Of a DNA stretch of 64,000 nucleotides, positions 9,045 to 17,175 are shown piece by piece. Position 1 is the first letter of the stretch, and the number at the start of each line of letters is the position of its first letter. The position numbers and the translations under genes were made by a program. A model generated the notes under the pieces. It worked only from the letters and a program-made list of their open reading frames with translations, ran no database searches and was not told where the DNA came from. The stretch covers positions 372,001 through 436,000 of the forward strand of contig JAUJEB010000007.1 of NCBI GenBank assembly GCA_030442055.1. The letters run 5' to 3'. The DNA is from Agaribacillus aureus. GTDB taxonomy: Bacteria; Bacteroidota; Bacteroidia; Cytophagales; Cyclobacteriaceae.

Positions 9045-10403
9045 TCAGTGAACGACAGCTGCTTCAACCGGTATAATCCATGAATTGTTTTTCAGATCTA
9101 CGGTTCCTTTCATTTCTTCCCCGACAACCCTGTCAATGATTTTTAATCCTTTTTCAGCCATGTTCTCAAAGGAGTCCATACCGTTGTCCGGAAAATTTTT
9201 TCTGGTTCTATGAATATTAAATTGATTGGAGAACCTTCTCCCGAATGCCGTTTCTACCCCTTCCTTTCCTATCATAAAACCCAGCAGTCCTCCCCAGGTA
9301 GCGGTAGGGTTATCAGAATCCCAACCGGCCAGTGCACCAATTTTTATGGTTTCTACAATGTCACCCTTGCCGTAGAATAAACTCACCAGGCTTGCCGCAA
9401 AGTTTATCCCGGCAGCAAAGCAACCATTACAGTATAAATTCCTTGAGGTAATGTGGTATCCGTCTTCCTGATTAACCTGGTATCTGAAATAAACGGAGTC
9501 CCTTGTCTGTTCCCATGGGATCCCTGATTCGTACTTTTCTTTCACATAGTCAAACATATGTGCGACATAGGAGCTGTCCTGTAATGATTTACGGGCCTGA
9601 TCCGCCATCCACAATACCTGCTGATCAATCGACAGGGTTGTATCTACCCTTGAGGCGAGGGAATGCATAATTACATAAAACTCAGCAATATTTGCCGCCT
9701 CCTTGCTGGCTGTGGTACGAATAGGCAGATAAGCCATTTTCAGGGCGATTTCCGGTCTGGCCGGAGAGAATACGCCAAATATCTCTGTAGTTAGCTGAGC
9801 ATCGATCATGTCATAATGCTCGTTTTTGCCGGGATTGCTGGTTTCGGGAGGCAGTATTCCTTCCCTCATCAGATCGAAAGCCTTTTGGTTAGAAACCCAT
9901 AAAAAATTTTCTTCCTCCGCCTTTATATGCTTTAACCAGCCATCGCGAATTTGCTCACCTGTCAAAATACTGGTTTGGTTGGTATATAAAAGGTGTTGAT
10001 ATAGATATTCAATATCCGTGTCATCATCGGCACCCCAGACTTCTGCCGGACTTCTAAAAACGAAATCGATGGTAGGTGATATCTTACCAGCCGAGCCTAC
10101 TCCCCATATACTTGGCTGATCGGGTTTGCCCCAGTCATTTCTTGTATAAAATGTCCCGGTTTTGATGTCTCCAATATTGCCGATCTTGTCCATCTCGGTA
10201 ACCAGACCTGTCCAGTTGGCAATGCATTCTCCCAGCCAGAAGCCATACAATTGATTTTGATATTCTGCCCTGGAAATAACAATGTATTGCTGGTCGCCTT
10301 CATTTGAGGCTTCGGAGGTTTGCGCTCTGTGATTCTCACTTTTTCTGTTTTCACAGGAGGAGATAACAGTTAGAATTATTATTAAGACAAAGTAGTACCT
10401 CAT
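9045..10403 (-). CDS. Exported ADP-ribosylglycohydrolase-family lipoprotein
   Basis: 452 residues. The chosen ATG at 10403 starts a lipoprotein signal (YYFVLIIILTVISSC); a 39-codon upstream extension lacks signal character and is left out. The mature part has the ADP-ribosylglycohydrolase fold signatures: LYGFWLGECIANWTG near the start, the metal-binding DDDTD, and C-terminal GWDSDNPTATWGGLLG with two more metal-ligand Asp. The family classically cleaves ADP-ribose from proteins or dinitrogenase reductase in the cytoplasm. Export, and neighbours acting on glycans, argue for a different N- or O-glycoside substrate in this branch; that is inference. The gene is divergent from the polysaccharide lyase. 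Confidence 0.85.
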   Translation of the reverse strand: MRYYFVLIIILTVISSCENRKSENHRAQTSEASNEGDQQYIVISRAEYQNQLYGFWLGECIANWTGLVTEMDKIGNIGDIKTGTFYTRNDWGKPDQPSIWGVGSAGKISPTIDFVFRSPAEVWGADDDTDIEYLYQHLLYTNQTSILTGEQIRDGWLKHIKAEEENFLWVSNQKAFDLMREGILPPETSNPGKNEHYDMIDAQLTTEIFGVFSPARPEIALKMAYLPIRTTASKEAANIAEFYVIMHSLASRVDTTLSIDQQVLWMADQARKSLQDSSYVAHMFDYVKEKYESGIPWEQTRDSVYFRYQVNQEDGYHITSRNLYCNGCFAAGINFAASLVSLFYGKGDIVETIKIGALAGWDSDNPTATWGGLLGFMIGKEGVETAFGRRFSNQFNIHRTRKNFPDNGMDSFENMAEKGLKIIDRVVGEEMKGTVDLKNNSWIIPVEAAVVH

Positions 10404-10688
10404 TGGATGACTGCTAAGTTGTTGGACAAGCCTATTAAGCTTATCCGATTCAAATACTATTAAAGATAGCGTTTTGAAATTGACAAACCACAAAGTATAC
10501 ATATTAAACTTCTGGTGCATGTTAATTTGTGGTAATGATGTTCAATTGATCCGATCAACTTTAACTGATTATAATAGCAGATACATTGATCTTAAAATAT
10601 CATTCTGTTTTAATTGATTTAATTCTTGCATATTTTAAGGGGAACGAATTATATGGTCCAACGCAGTTTTGAGAAAAGTATGTTTGGT

Positions 10689-12872
10689 ATGAAACTTAAA
10701 AGCCTATCCTTTTTAATAATTATTGGCTTATCCGGTATGGCCAGAGCACAGAATGATTTTGAGGTGGTAAAGCAACGTGTAGTTTCTGAAATAATGAAAA
10801 CACCGGTAAACGACAGTTTGGTAACCGAACTCATTAAAACAATAAAAGATGACGGTAGTTGGCCCGGTATAAACTATAGTGACATATCCAGAACAGGCTT
10901 TGAGCATAGTGTTCACCTCAACAACATAGTGGCTATGAGTTTGGCCTTCAATAATAAAGGTTCAAAGCATTTCAAAAGCAAAAAGCTCAGGCAACGCATC
11001 AATCAGTCGTTGACATTCTGGTGTCAAAACGATTTTATTTGCGACAACTGGTGGTACAACCAGATTTTTACGCCACTATCCCTGGTGACCGTTTTATTGA
11101 TAATGGACGATAAAGTAGATCCGGCACTCACAGAAAAAGCAATACAAATAGCCGGGCGCGCACACCTTGGCGCTCCAGGGGCAAGGCAGGGCGGAGATAG
11201 GATCAAAATTGGGGGTATATCGGCAAAAAATGGCCTCGTTGTCGGCGACACCAGTCAGTTCAAACAGATCATGAAAGTGATCAACGATGAAATAAAATTT
11301 ACCACCGGCGACAGGGGTATGCAACATGATTATAGCTTTCATCACCGGGTGGACAGGGTAAACACCACTTATTCCTATGGCAGAGGTTATGCCGACGCAT
11401 TTGCCGAATGGGCCGCTTATGTGGCGGGTACCAGGTACGCATTTTCAAAAGAAAAGCTGAAACAGCTGATCGATTATTATCTAGATGGCATTTGTAAACA
11501 ATTTGTTTATGGTATCTACATTGATAAAGGCGTGTTCAACAGGGGGATCTCCAGGAAAGAAACCTTTGGCCCTCACAGTACATATACTCCGGAAAAGTTA
11601 TTGAAGGCTTCTGATTACAGGAAAAGTGAACTGGAAGAGATCATCAACTTGAGGGAGGGCAAAATCGCACCCAAAGCATCTTTTAGCAAGTTTTTTTGGC
11701 AAAGTGAACATTTTGTTTTCCAGCGCCCGGAGTTCTATACTTCTGTCAGGATGTTTTCCGTCAGGAATAGGAATATGGAACAACCCTACAATTCAGAGGG
11801 TCTTTTAAATCATCATAGAGGCGATGGAACTAATTTTTTATCGATTAAAGGTGATGAATACCTAAATATCTGGCCGGTTTACGACTGGCAAAAAATTCCG
11901 GGAACGACTGTTTTGCAAAAACCCGGTTTGCCATCTGCGGAGGAGATCCAGAAAGATGGTGTAACGGATTTTGTAGGGGCGGTGACCGACGGACTTTACG
12001 GCGCTGTAGGCTTTGATTTTATTAGTCCTCATGATTTCACCAAAGCCAGAAAATCCTGGTTCTTTTTTGATAAAGAATATGTTTGCCTTGGTGCCGGTAT
12101 TGAATCGACGTCATCAGGTCTTCCCGTTGTTACGACACTGGATCAGTCACTTCTGAAAGGTGATGTGGTCGTCGGGAATGGTAAAAATATGACGAACCTC
12201 GATGTTGGCAAACACGAATTAAGCGATGTGAAGTGGGTTTTTCACAATGGCATCGGTTATCAATTTCCCGAACCCACCCATATTCATCTTTCGAATAAAA
12301 CGGCCGGCGGGCGTTGGTATGATATTAACAAACAATGGAGAAGTCCGAAAGAGATCGTTAAGAAAGAGGTGTTCAAGCTATGGATCGACCATGGTATTCG
12401 ACCACAGGGTCGCATGGGTGGACTAAGAAATGAATCAATGATCGCCAAAGATGTAAAATACCAATACATAGTAATTCCATCTGCGGATTTAAAATCCATG
12501 GACAGTAAGCGGGGAATCAGGATCCTGGCAAATAATCGTCTGGTCCAGGCGGTGAAACACGCGGAACTAGGGATAATTCAAATTATTTTTTATCAGGCCG
12601 GAACGCTTGCGGTTTCAGATAAAATGAGCATTGAAATGGAAAGTCCCGGTGCCGTCATGATAAAAATGGACGGTGAGACCATCAAAGAAATTTCCGTCTC
12701 CGATCCATCCAGAAAATTGAGCCGTTTGCATATGAAAATATCAGGTGAAATTACAGAAGTGCCTGGCGATAAATTCAAATCTGTTTTTGACAATGAAAAA
12801 AACAGGAGTGAATTGACCATAGACCTTCCGTCAGGTTTTTATGCAGGCCAAAGCGTCGTTCTGACGTTTTAA
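10689..12872 (+). CDS. Polysaccharide lyase family 8 (chondroitin/hyaluronan lyase type)
   Basis: 727 residues, secreted; signal peptide ends near GMARAQ. The 21-codon upstream extension is excluded because the second ATG begins the signal peptide. An alpha/alpha toroid (about 25-360) carries the PL8 active-site pattern: DNWWYNQI (Asn), DYSFHHR (His), SYGRGY (Tyr) and NRGISRKETFG (Arg). Beta-sandwich domains follow, with a C-terminal jelly-roll-like tail ending FYAGQSVVLTF. The family cleaves uronic-acid-containing chains such as chondroitin sulfate or hyaluronan by beta-elimination; xanthan is another possible substrate. The start of the following Tat-exported isomerase-like gene lies 174 nt downstream. 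Confidence 0.93.
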   Translation: MKLKSLSFLIIIGLSGMARAQNDFEVVKQRVVSEIMKTPVNDSLVTELIKTIKDDGSWPGINYSDISRTGFEHSVHLNNIVAMSLAFNNKGSKHFKSKKLRQRINQSLTFWCQNDFICDNWWYNQIFTPLSLVTVLLIMDDKVDPALTEKAIQIAGRAHLGAPGARQGGDRIKIGGISAKNGLVVGDTSQFKQIMKVINDEIKFTTGDRGMQHDYSFHHRVDRVNTTYSYGRGYADAFAEWAAYVAGTRYAFSKEKLKQLIDYYLDGICKQFVYGIYIDKGVFNRGISRKETFGPHSTYTPEKLLKASDYRKSELEEIINLREGKIAPKASFSKFFWQSEHFVFQRPEFYTSVRMFSVRNRNMEQPYNSEGLLNHHRGDGTNFLSIKGDEYLNIWPVYDWQKIPGTTVLQKPGLPSAEEIQKDGVTDFVGAVTDGLYGAVGFDFISPHDFTKARKSWFFFDKEYVCLGAGIESTSSGLPVVTTLDQSLLKGDVVVGNGKNMTNLDVGKHELSDVKWVFHNGIGYQFPEPTHIHLSNKTAGGRWYDINKQWRSPKEIVKKEVFKLWIDHGIRPQGRMGGLRNESMIAKDVKYQYIVIPSADLKSMDSKRGIRILANNRLVQAVKHAELGIIQIIFYQAGTLAVSDKMSIEMESPGAVMIKMDGETIKEISVSDPSRKLSRLHMKISGEITEVPGDKFKSVFDNEKNRSELTIDLPSGFYAGQSVVLTF

Positions 12873-13046
12873 ACAACTGTCAACTTTCAATTAAAATGGG
12901 GTGGTGATGTTAAAGATTTCGTCAAAAAATTCATGGCTTTGCATAAAAGTTAAACTGCTGTGGCCACGGTGAGTCGTTCGTTGATAATTAGGTGTGCAGT
13001 ATTTCTTCAAATTTATTAGCTTTATATCTCAGTAAATCGCGCACTC

Positions 13047-14006
13047 ATGCTTAAAAGTAACCGAAGGAAATTCTTGAAACAGGGTTCTATCGTCGGCGTT
13101 GCCGGCCTGGCCCCTTTATATTTTTCATCTCCACTGGCGTCACCGGCAGCGGATCGGAAATTTCAAATGTGTCTCAATCCTTCTGCAATTGGTGTAAATA
13201 TCAATCAGAAGGAATTGCTGGAGCTGGCTGAAAAATACAGGTTTGAAGCCATGGTGGCTATGCCTCAGGAATTAGCCAATATGGATGACCAGGAACTTTC
13301 CGGCTTCTTGAAAAAGATGAAGGAAAAAAATATCTCCTGGGGATCAGCGGGACTGCCCGTAGAATTCAGAAAAGATGAGAAAAGCTTCAGGGATCAACTT
13401 TCTCAGTTACCAAAACTGGCGCATGGTCTGCAAAAGGCAGGGGTTTCCCGCGTAGGTACCTGGATCATGCCTACTAACGCCGAACTTACTTATCTTGCTA
13501 ACTTTCGACAACACACCATCCGGTTGCGGGAAATTGCCAAGGTCTTAGGGCATTATGGTTTGCGCCTGGGATTGGAATATGTTGGGCCAAAAACCTTGAT
13601 GGCCAGAGACAAGTATTCCTTTATTCATTCCATGAGCGAGGCCAAGGAGTTAATTTTTGAAATAGGCGAATCCAATGTCGGATTGGTATTGGATAGCTTC
13701 CACTGGTTTTGCGCCGGTGAGACAGCAGCTGATATATTGACGCTAACCAAGGATGACATTGTTACCTGTGACCTGAATGACGCCCGCACTGGCTTTACCA
13801 AGGACGAACAGGTAGACAACAAAAGAGAATTACCAATGGCCACCGGTGTCATCAATTTAAAAGCCTTCCTGAATGCATTGATATCCATCGGCTACGACGG
13901 CCCCGTCCGCGCCGAACCTTTCAACAAAAAGTTAAATGATATGGATAATGAACCTGCGGTAAAGGCTACTTATAAGGCTATGAAGGCGACATTTGATCTT
14001 GTTTAA
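13047..14006 (+). CDS. Tat-exported sugar isomerase/epimerase-like TIM barrel
   Basis: 319 residues. An N-terminal twin-arginine signal (SNRRKFLKQG followed by a hydrophobic stretch to about residue 33) predicts export in folded form. The rest matches the xylose isomerase-like TIM-barrel superfamily (AP-endonuclease family 2): ELAEKYRFEAMVAMP, RLGLEYVGPKTL, GLVLDSFHWF, DIVTCDLNDAR and YDGPVRAEPF, where Glu, Asp, His and Glu could bind a metal. The exact reaction is unknown. It lies on the same strand as the PL8 lyase, so a role in handling the lyase products or other sugars is likely but not shown. Confidence 0.85.
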   Translation: MLKSNRRKFLKQGSIVGVAGLAPLYFSSPLASPAADRKFQMCLNPSAIGVNINQKELLELAEKYRFEAMVAMPQELANMDDQELSGFLKKMKEKNISWGSAGLPVEFRKDEKSFRDQLSQLPKLAHGLQKAGVSRVGTWIMPTNAELTYLANFRQHTIRLREIAKVLGHYGLRLGLEYVGPKTLMARDKYSFIHSMSEAKELIFEIGESNVGLVLDSFHWFCAGETAADILTLTKDDIVTCDLNDARTGFTKDEQVDNKRELPMATGVINLKAFLNALISIGYDGPVRAEPFNKKLNDMDNEPAVKATYKAMKATFDLV

Positions 14007-14128
14007 AGCGCAGAGCCGGTATGTGGCAAAAATCCCGGCAGGCTGTGCTTCAGGTTATGCAAATATTGCCTGATCACCAAACCGAGTTTTTCCGACGGTT
14101 CAAATGTAATTCCTTGTGTTGTTTTCAC
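14003..14128 (-). CDS. Possible small ORF or gene remnant, 41 codons
   Basis: GTG start at 14128; the product contains GITFEPSEKLGLVIRQYLHN and SLPGFLPHTG, which reads like real protein. It overlaps the stop codon of the TIM-barrel gene tail-to-tail. Together with the ORF at 14137-14244 it may be a frameshifted remnant. No family recognised. Confidence 0.3.
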   Translation of the reverse strand: MKTTQGITFEPSEKLGLVIRQYLHNLKHSLPGFLPHTGSAL

Positions 14129-14136
14129 GGCGTTTA

Positions 14137-14244
14137 TTACTTTTCTACCTTTCCTTCAGTATGATTATAGTGCTTTCCAGCGACATCATCCCTCACTTTT
14201 ATATGATTCCTTGTAACCTTCCAACCGACTGGAAATAACTCCAT
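14137..14244 (-). CDS. Possible small ORF or gene remnant, 35 codons
   Basis: ATG at 14244, ending with two consecutive stops. The product contains MELFPVGWKVTRNHIKVRDD and ends HTEGKVEK, a plausible protein-like composition. It lies eight bases upstream of the next small frame and could be one half of a broken gene, or a true small protein divergent from hsp20. No family recognised. Confidence 0.3.
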   Translation of the reverse strand: MELFPVGWKVTRNHIKVRDDVAGKHYNHTEGKVEK

Positions 14245-14276
14245 CTTCTGAACAGACAAGTCATTTTTGCCTACAG

Positions 14277-14299
14277 ATTAATGCCATTATGGCATTAAT
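14277..14299. promoter_or_regulatory. Operator-like perfect palindrome upstream of hsp20
   Basis: ATTAATGCCA, spacer TTA, then TGGCATTAAT: a perfect inverted repeat with 10-base arms. An imperfect copy (TTAATGTCATAATGTCTTAA) lies at 14319-14338. The pair sits 90-150 bases before the hsp20 start, a fitting place for a stress-regulator site. It does not match the CIRCE element. Confidence 0.5.
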
Positions 14300-14424
14300 T
14301 TTCTAGAATTACAACAGTTTAATGTCATAATGTCTTAAGAATGCTCAAAAATCGCGTTGGTACAATTTTTACAATAGGGTAAATGAATTTTGAAATTGAA
14401 TGTTAAACCAAATAAAATAAAGCA

Positions 14425-14862
14425 ATGACACTTGTAAAATATAAAAATGATTTTAATGACTATGTACCCACTAATTTCAGCTCATTATTAGACAATTTCT
14501 TTAATGACAGATTTCATTTTACCGGAACTAATCGCACCTTTTTACCAAAGGTCGATATCGCTGAGTCAGAGGAAGGATTCGAAGTAAGTCTGGCGGCTCC
14601 CGGAATGAAAAAAGAAGATTTTAAAATCGAGGTTAATGAGAATTACCTGACAATTGCTGGGGAAAGGAAGTTTACGAATGAAGACAAAGGTAAAAATTAC
14701 CATACAGTAGAAACACAATACGGTACTTTCAGCAAATCCTTCAAATTGCCAAAAAATGTGAACGGTGAGAAGATCAATGCAAAATACGAAGCCGGCATTC
14801 TCAATTTATTTGTGCCGAAGGATGAGAAGAAGAAGCTAAAAAACACCATCACGGTAAAATAA
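14425..14862 (+). CDS. Small heat-shock protein, Hsp20/alpha-crystallin family
   Basis: 145 residues, normal for the family. An N-terminal arm (1-40) with LLDNFFNDRF leads into the alpha-crystallin domain (about 45-135): PKVDIAESEEGFEVSLAAPGMKKEDFKIEV, abbreviated here by its PGMKKEDF core, then LTIAGERK and AGILNLFVPK; the C-terminal tail ends TITVK. It acts as an ATP-independent cytoplasmic chaperone that holds unfolding proteins. It has its own promoter region with an operator-like palindrome and a strong terminator, so it is monocistronic. Confidence 0.95.
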   Translation: MTLVKYKNDFNDYVPTNFSSLLDNFFNDRFHFTGTNRTFLPKVDIAESEEGFEVSLAAPGMKKEDFKIEVNENYLTIAGERKFTNEDKGKNYHTVETQYGTFSKSFKLPKNVNGEKINAKYEAGILNLFVPKDEKKKLKNTITVK

Positions 14863-14884
14863 TCATAATACATCACACATTTAG

Positions 14885-14912
14885 AAAGGCCACGTTTAAC
14901 GTGGCCTTTTTT
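14885..14912 (+). terminator. Intrinsic terminator after hsp20
   Basis: AAAGGCCACGT (14885-14895) pairs with ACGTGGCCTTT (14899-14909) around a TTA loop, followed by T residues. The 11-bp perfect stem with T-runs on both sides can also stop transcription from the convergent CoxG gene. Confidence 0.9.
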
Positions 14913-14937
14913 ATGCAATGCTTTTCCGAATTACCAC

Positions 14938-15480
14938 TCAGCTTTTATCTCCGCCAAAGATGCCACCCAGCTTATTTTTTACTACAGAGCCCATCATGGA
15001 TCCGGTGTTGATGGTATTATCAACTTCCTTGCCTCCTAATAAACTTTTAAAATTGGTCACAAATTGATTCAACAACTGATCGGATACATCTTTAATCAAC
15101 CTTGCGCCAAACTGTGCCAGCATACCGGTCAGGGCTATTTCCATGGTAAAATTCACTTCCGTCTCATGCTCCTTTTTGGCCAGTATCCCATTCATGATCA
15201 TTTCTGCGCTTCCTTTCCCCTTGGCGTCCAGTCCCTTGCCCTTTAGTAACATTTTATGGCTCGAAATATCCAGTTCCTCAATGGTAATATTACCGTTGTA
15301 TTTGGCTTTAACAGGACCAAACTTGGCAGTCACTTCTCCTTTATAATGTTTTTCATCAATTTTTTCAGTCAGTGCAGCGCCAGGCACACAGGTAACGATT
15401 TTGGTAGGATCACTTAAGAATTCCCAAACCTTTTCGATAGACGCTTCGACCTGAAAGGTTTTTTCTATGACGGTTTTCAT
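14938..15480 (-). CDS. coxG: CoxG-family SRPBCC protein
   Basis: 180 residues of the CoxG/SRPBCC fold (about 1-145): FQVEASIEKVWEFLSDP, VPGAALTEKID, YKGEVTAKFGPVKAKYNG, GLDAKGKGSAEM, and a C-terminal helix with FGARLIKDV. The last 30 residues are Gly/Ser-rich. In carbon monoxide dehydrogenase clusters, CoxG is linked to membrane anchoring or assembly of the molybdenum enzyme. Here it opens a group with XdhC and MoeA that fits such a role, but no cox structural genes are visible. The shared terminator with hsp20 lies just past its stop. Confidence 0.85.
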   Translation of the reverse strand: MKTVIEKTFQVEASIEKVWEFLSDPTKIVTCVPGAALTEKIDEKHYKGEVTAKFGPVKAKYNGNITIEELDISSHKMLLKGKGLDAKGKGSAEMIMNGILAKKEHETEVNFTMEIALTGMLAQFGARLIKDVSDQLLNQFVTNFKSLLGGKEVDNTINTGSMMGSVVKNKLGGIFGGDKS

Positions 15481-15643
15481 TTTTTCGCAGTTTTAATAAT
15501 CAAAAAGCCCGGATTATTGACGTGAGCCCTGGCAGGTGAGATAATATTAAGCCAGTAAGTAGTTTACCTTTTAATTTCTTTCTATCAATACTTGTCAAAT
15601 ACACTGCTGCCTGATACAGGTGCAATGATGAAAGTACATATCA

Positions 15644-16726
15644 TCAACTTATCTTAACATAGTGGATAGGGGGCAAATCTGCCGATACGCGCGTCCAGGT
15701 ATCGCCTTTATCCTCAGACAAAAATAAGTTGCCATTGTTTGTGCCAAATACAAGCAGGTGCTCTTTTTTCGCAAAAGCATGTCGTAAGACAATACCAAAT
15801 GCATTGGTAGCAGGTAATCCTTTTTCCTGGGCTGTCCAGGACTTTCCGCCGTTAGTGGTATGGCAAACCGACATCCTCAAACCGGTAGCCACCCTAATTT
15901 CATCGCTTTGTGCGGGAATTACCCAGGCTTCATCGGTATTCACCTCATCAATCGCCAGCGCAAAGCCGTAGTGGGGAAATCCACCTTCTTCGCTTACCTG
16001 ATCCCAATTGGCACCCCGATCGAGACTTCTGAAAATGCCGCAGTGGTTTTGTTGCCACATGATATCCGGATCGGCGGGGCAGGCTAGCATCAGGTGGGGA
16101 TCGTGTCCCACATCAATATTTGGGTTGGGCAAATAAGTAGCCTGCAACCCATTATTTTTGACCGACCAGCTTTGACCGCAATCGTCGCTCGCAAAAACAC
16201 CCGCACAGCTAACAGCGACAAACAGCCGGTCGCTGTCTCTGGGATCGACAACAATCGAATGTATAAATGGATGGTCTCTGCCCGCCCCAAACCACTGATT
16301 TTCGTCCATCCTGCTCGGATGATTCCACAGACCTTCATTCAGTTGAAACGTTTCTCCGTTGTTGTCGCTGTAAAACAACCCTCCGGGTTCTGTTCCAAGC
16401 CAGAGACATCCTGGTTTTTCAGGCCCGGCATTTTCCATAACCCATATTTTTTTTAGCTGTACCGACTTATCCTTGTGGTGCCCGAATTGTTTATAAGCCG
16501 GTACGCTGACTTCATGCCATTGATCGCCGCCGTCATCGGTATAGTGTAATTTAGGACCCCAGTGTTTATGGTCCAGCGCTACCCACCATCGGCCGGTAAC
16601 TTTATCAGCAAAGAGCATTGATACGGGCATACCTAAAAACTGTGTATCAACAATTGTCCATAAATCCTCTTTTTTTTCGACAATCACCATGCCTTTGGAG
16701 GTTCCCACCAATATTTTTAACGCCAT
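15644..16726 (-). CDS. BNR/sialidase-like beta-propeller protein
   Basis: 360 residues from the ATG at 16726; a 19-codon extension upstream is unlikely because MALKILVGTSKGMVIVE begins the first propeller strand. Several Asp-box motifs (S-x-D-x-G-x-x-W) occur: TDDGGDQWHEV, SDNNGETF, SDDCGQSWSV, SLDRGANWDQV, TTNGGKSWTA, SEDKGDTWTR. There is no signal peptide, so it is likely cytoplasmic. Proteins of this type are often called exo-alpha-sialidase, but no catalytic sialidase residues are evident. I recall such proteins next to MoaD/ThiS-like genes in other bacteria; its place between CoxG and XdhC fits a link with molybdenum cofactor or sulfur transfer, as inference. Confidence 0.75.
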   Translation of the reverse strand: MALKILVGTSKGMVIVEKKEDLWTIVDTQFLGMPVSMLFADKVTGRWWVALDHKHWGPKLHYTDDGGDQWHEVSVPAYKQFGHHKDKSVQLKKIWVMENAGPEKPGCLWLGTEPGGLFYSDNNGETFQLNEGLWNHPSRMDENQWFGAGRDHPFIHSIVVDPRDSDRLFVAVSCAGVFASDDCGQSWSVKNNGLQATYLPNPNIDVGHDPHLMLACPADPDIMWQQNHCGIFRSLDRGANWDQVSEEGGFPHYGFALAIDEVNTDEAWVIPAQSDEIRVATGLRMSVCHTTNGGKSWTAQEKGLPATNAFGIVLRHAFAKKEHLLVFGTNNGNLFLSEDKGDTWTRVSADLPPIHYVKIS

Positions 16727-17175
16727 TCTCAAATAAACAAGAGATACCGGCCACATGAACTGTGGAAAACATGCCACTATCATGACCCGGTCACTGTAAA
16801 ACCTTAAATGCTGAAAACGATCAGCCTTTTAAATAATCTTATTGACACCTTAAGTATCCCATTTGCATCATATTCTTTTATCCCACTATAAAATAAGGGG
16901 ACAGTGTTAGTTAACAGCGTTCCGCTGCCACCTACCGTACGGATCGGTATAAGCTATCATACAAAAACGGGGTCTGAAATTAACGCAACCGCCACGCTGT
17001 TGATCCGGTTGAGATTTTTACTGTCTGAAATCACAAATTCTTTTCTGTAACCGTGACAATTGCTGAACATTTCGTAACTTTTAGATGTATCTCAATATAA
17101 TCTTTTTAATAAAATTAACCTAAATTGTAAGGCAATTCAACATGAAACCGGCATGATAAAAGTTATTATAAACAG
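16727..17175. other. Divergent intergenic region, BNR protein gene and xdhC
   Basis: About 450 bases. It must hold promoters for both genes, but I see no clear TANNTTTG box, riboswitch-like fold or reading frame. A molybdenum-cofactor riboswitch was looked for by eye and not recognised. Confidence 0.5.

Larger units (their letters stand above)
14007..14424. other. Intergenic region between TIM-barrel gene and hsp20
   Basis: 418 bases. The left half holds the two short minus-strand frames noted separately; the right half holds the palindrome at 14277-14299 and its imperfect second copy at 14319-14338, in an AT-rich promoter-like stretch before hsp20. Confidence 0.6.

Noticed and set aside
10404..10520. 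39-codon N-terminal extension of the ADP-ribosylglycohydrolase-like protein
   Set aside because: The internal ATG at 10403 begins a proper lipoprotein signal; with the extension the signal would be buried.
14357..14373. Sigma-54-like promoter (TTGG-N10-AC) before hsp20
   Set aside because: The -24 half fits but the -12 half reads AC in place of GC, and no sigma-54 activator gene is near.
16727..17175. Possible molybdenum-cofactor riboswitch before xdhC
   Set aside because: No recognisable conserved stem arrangement could be made out by eye; a covariance-model search would decide.
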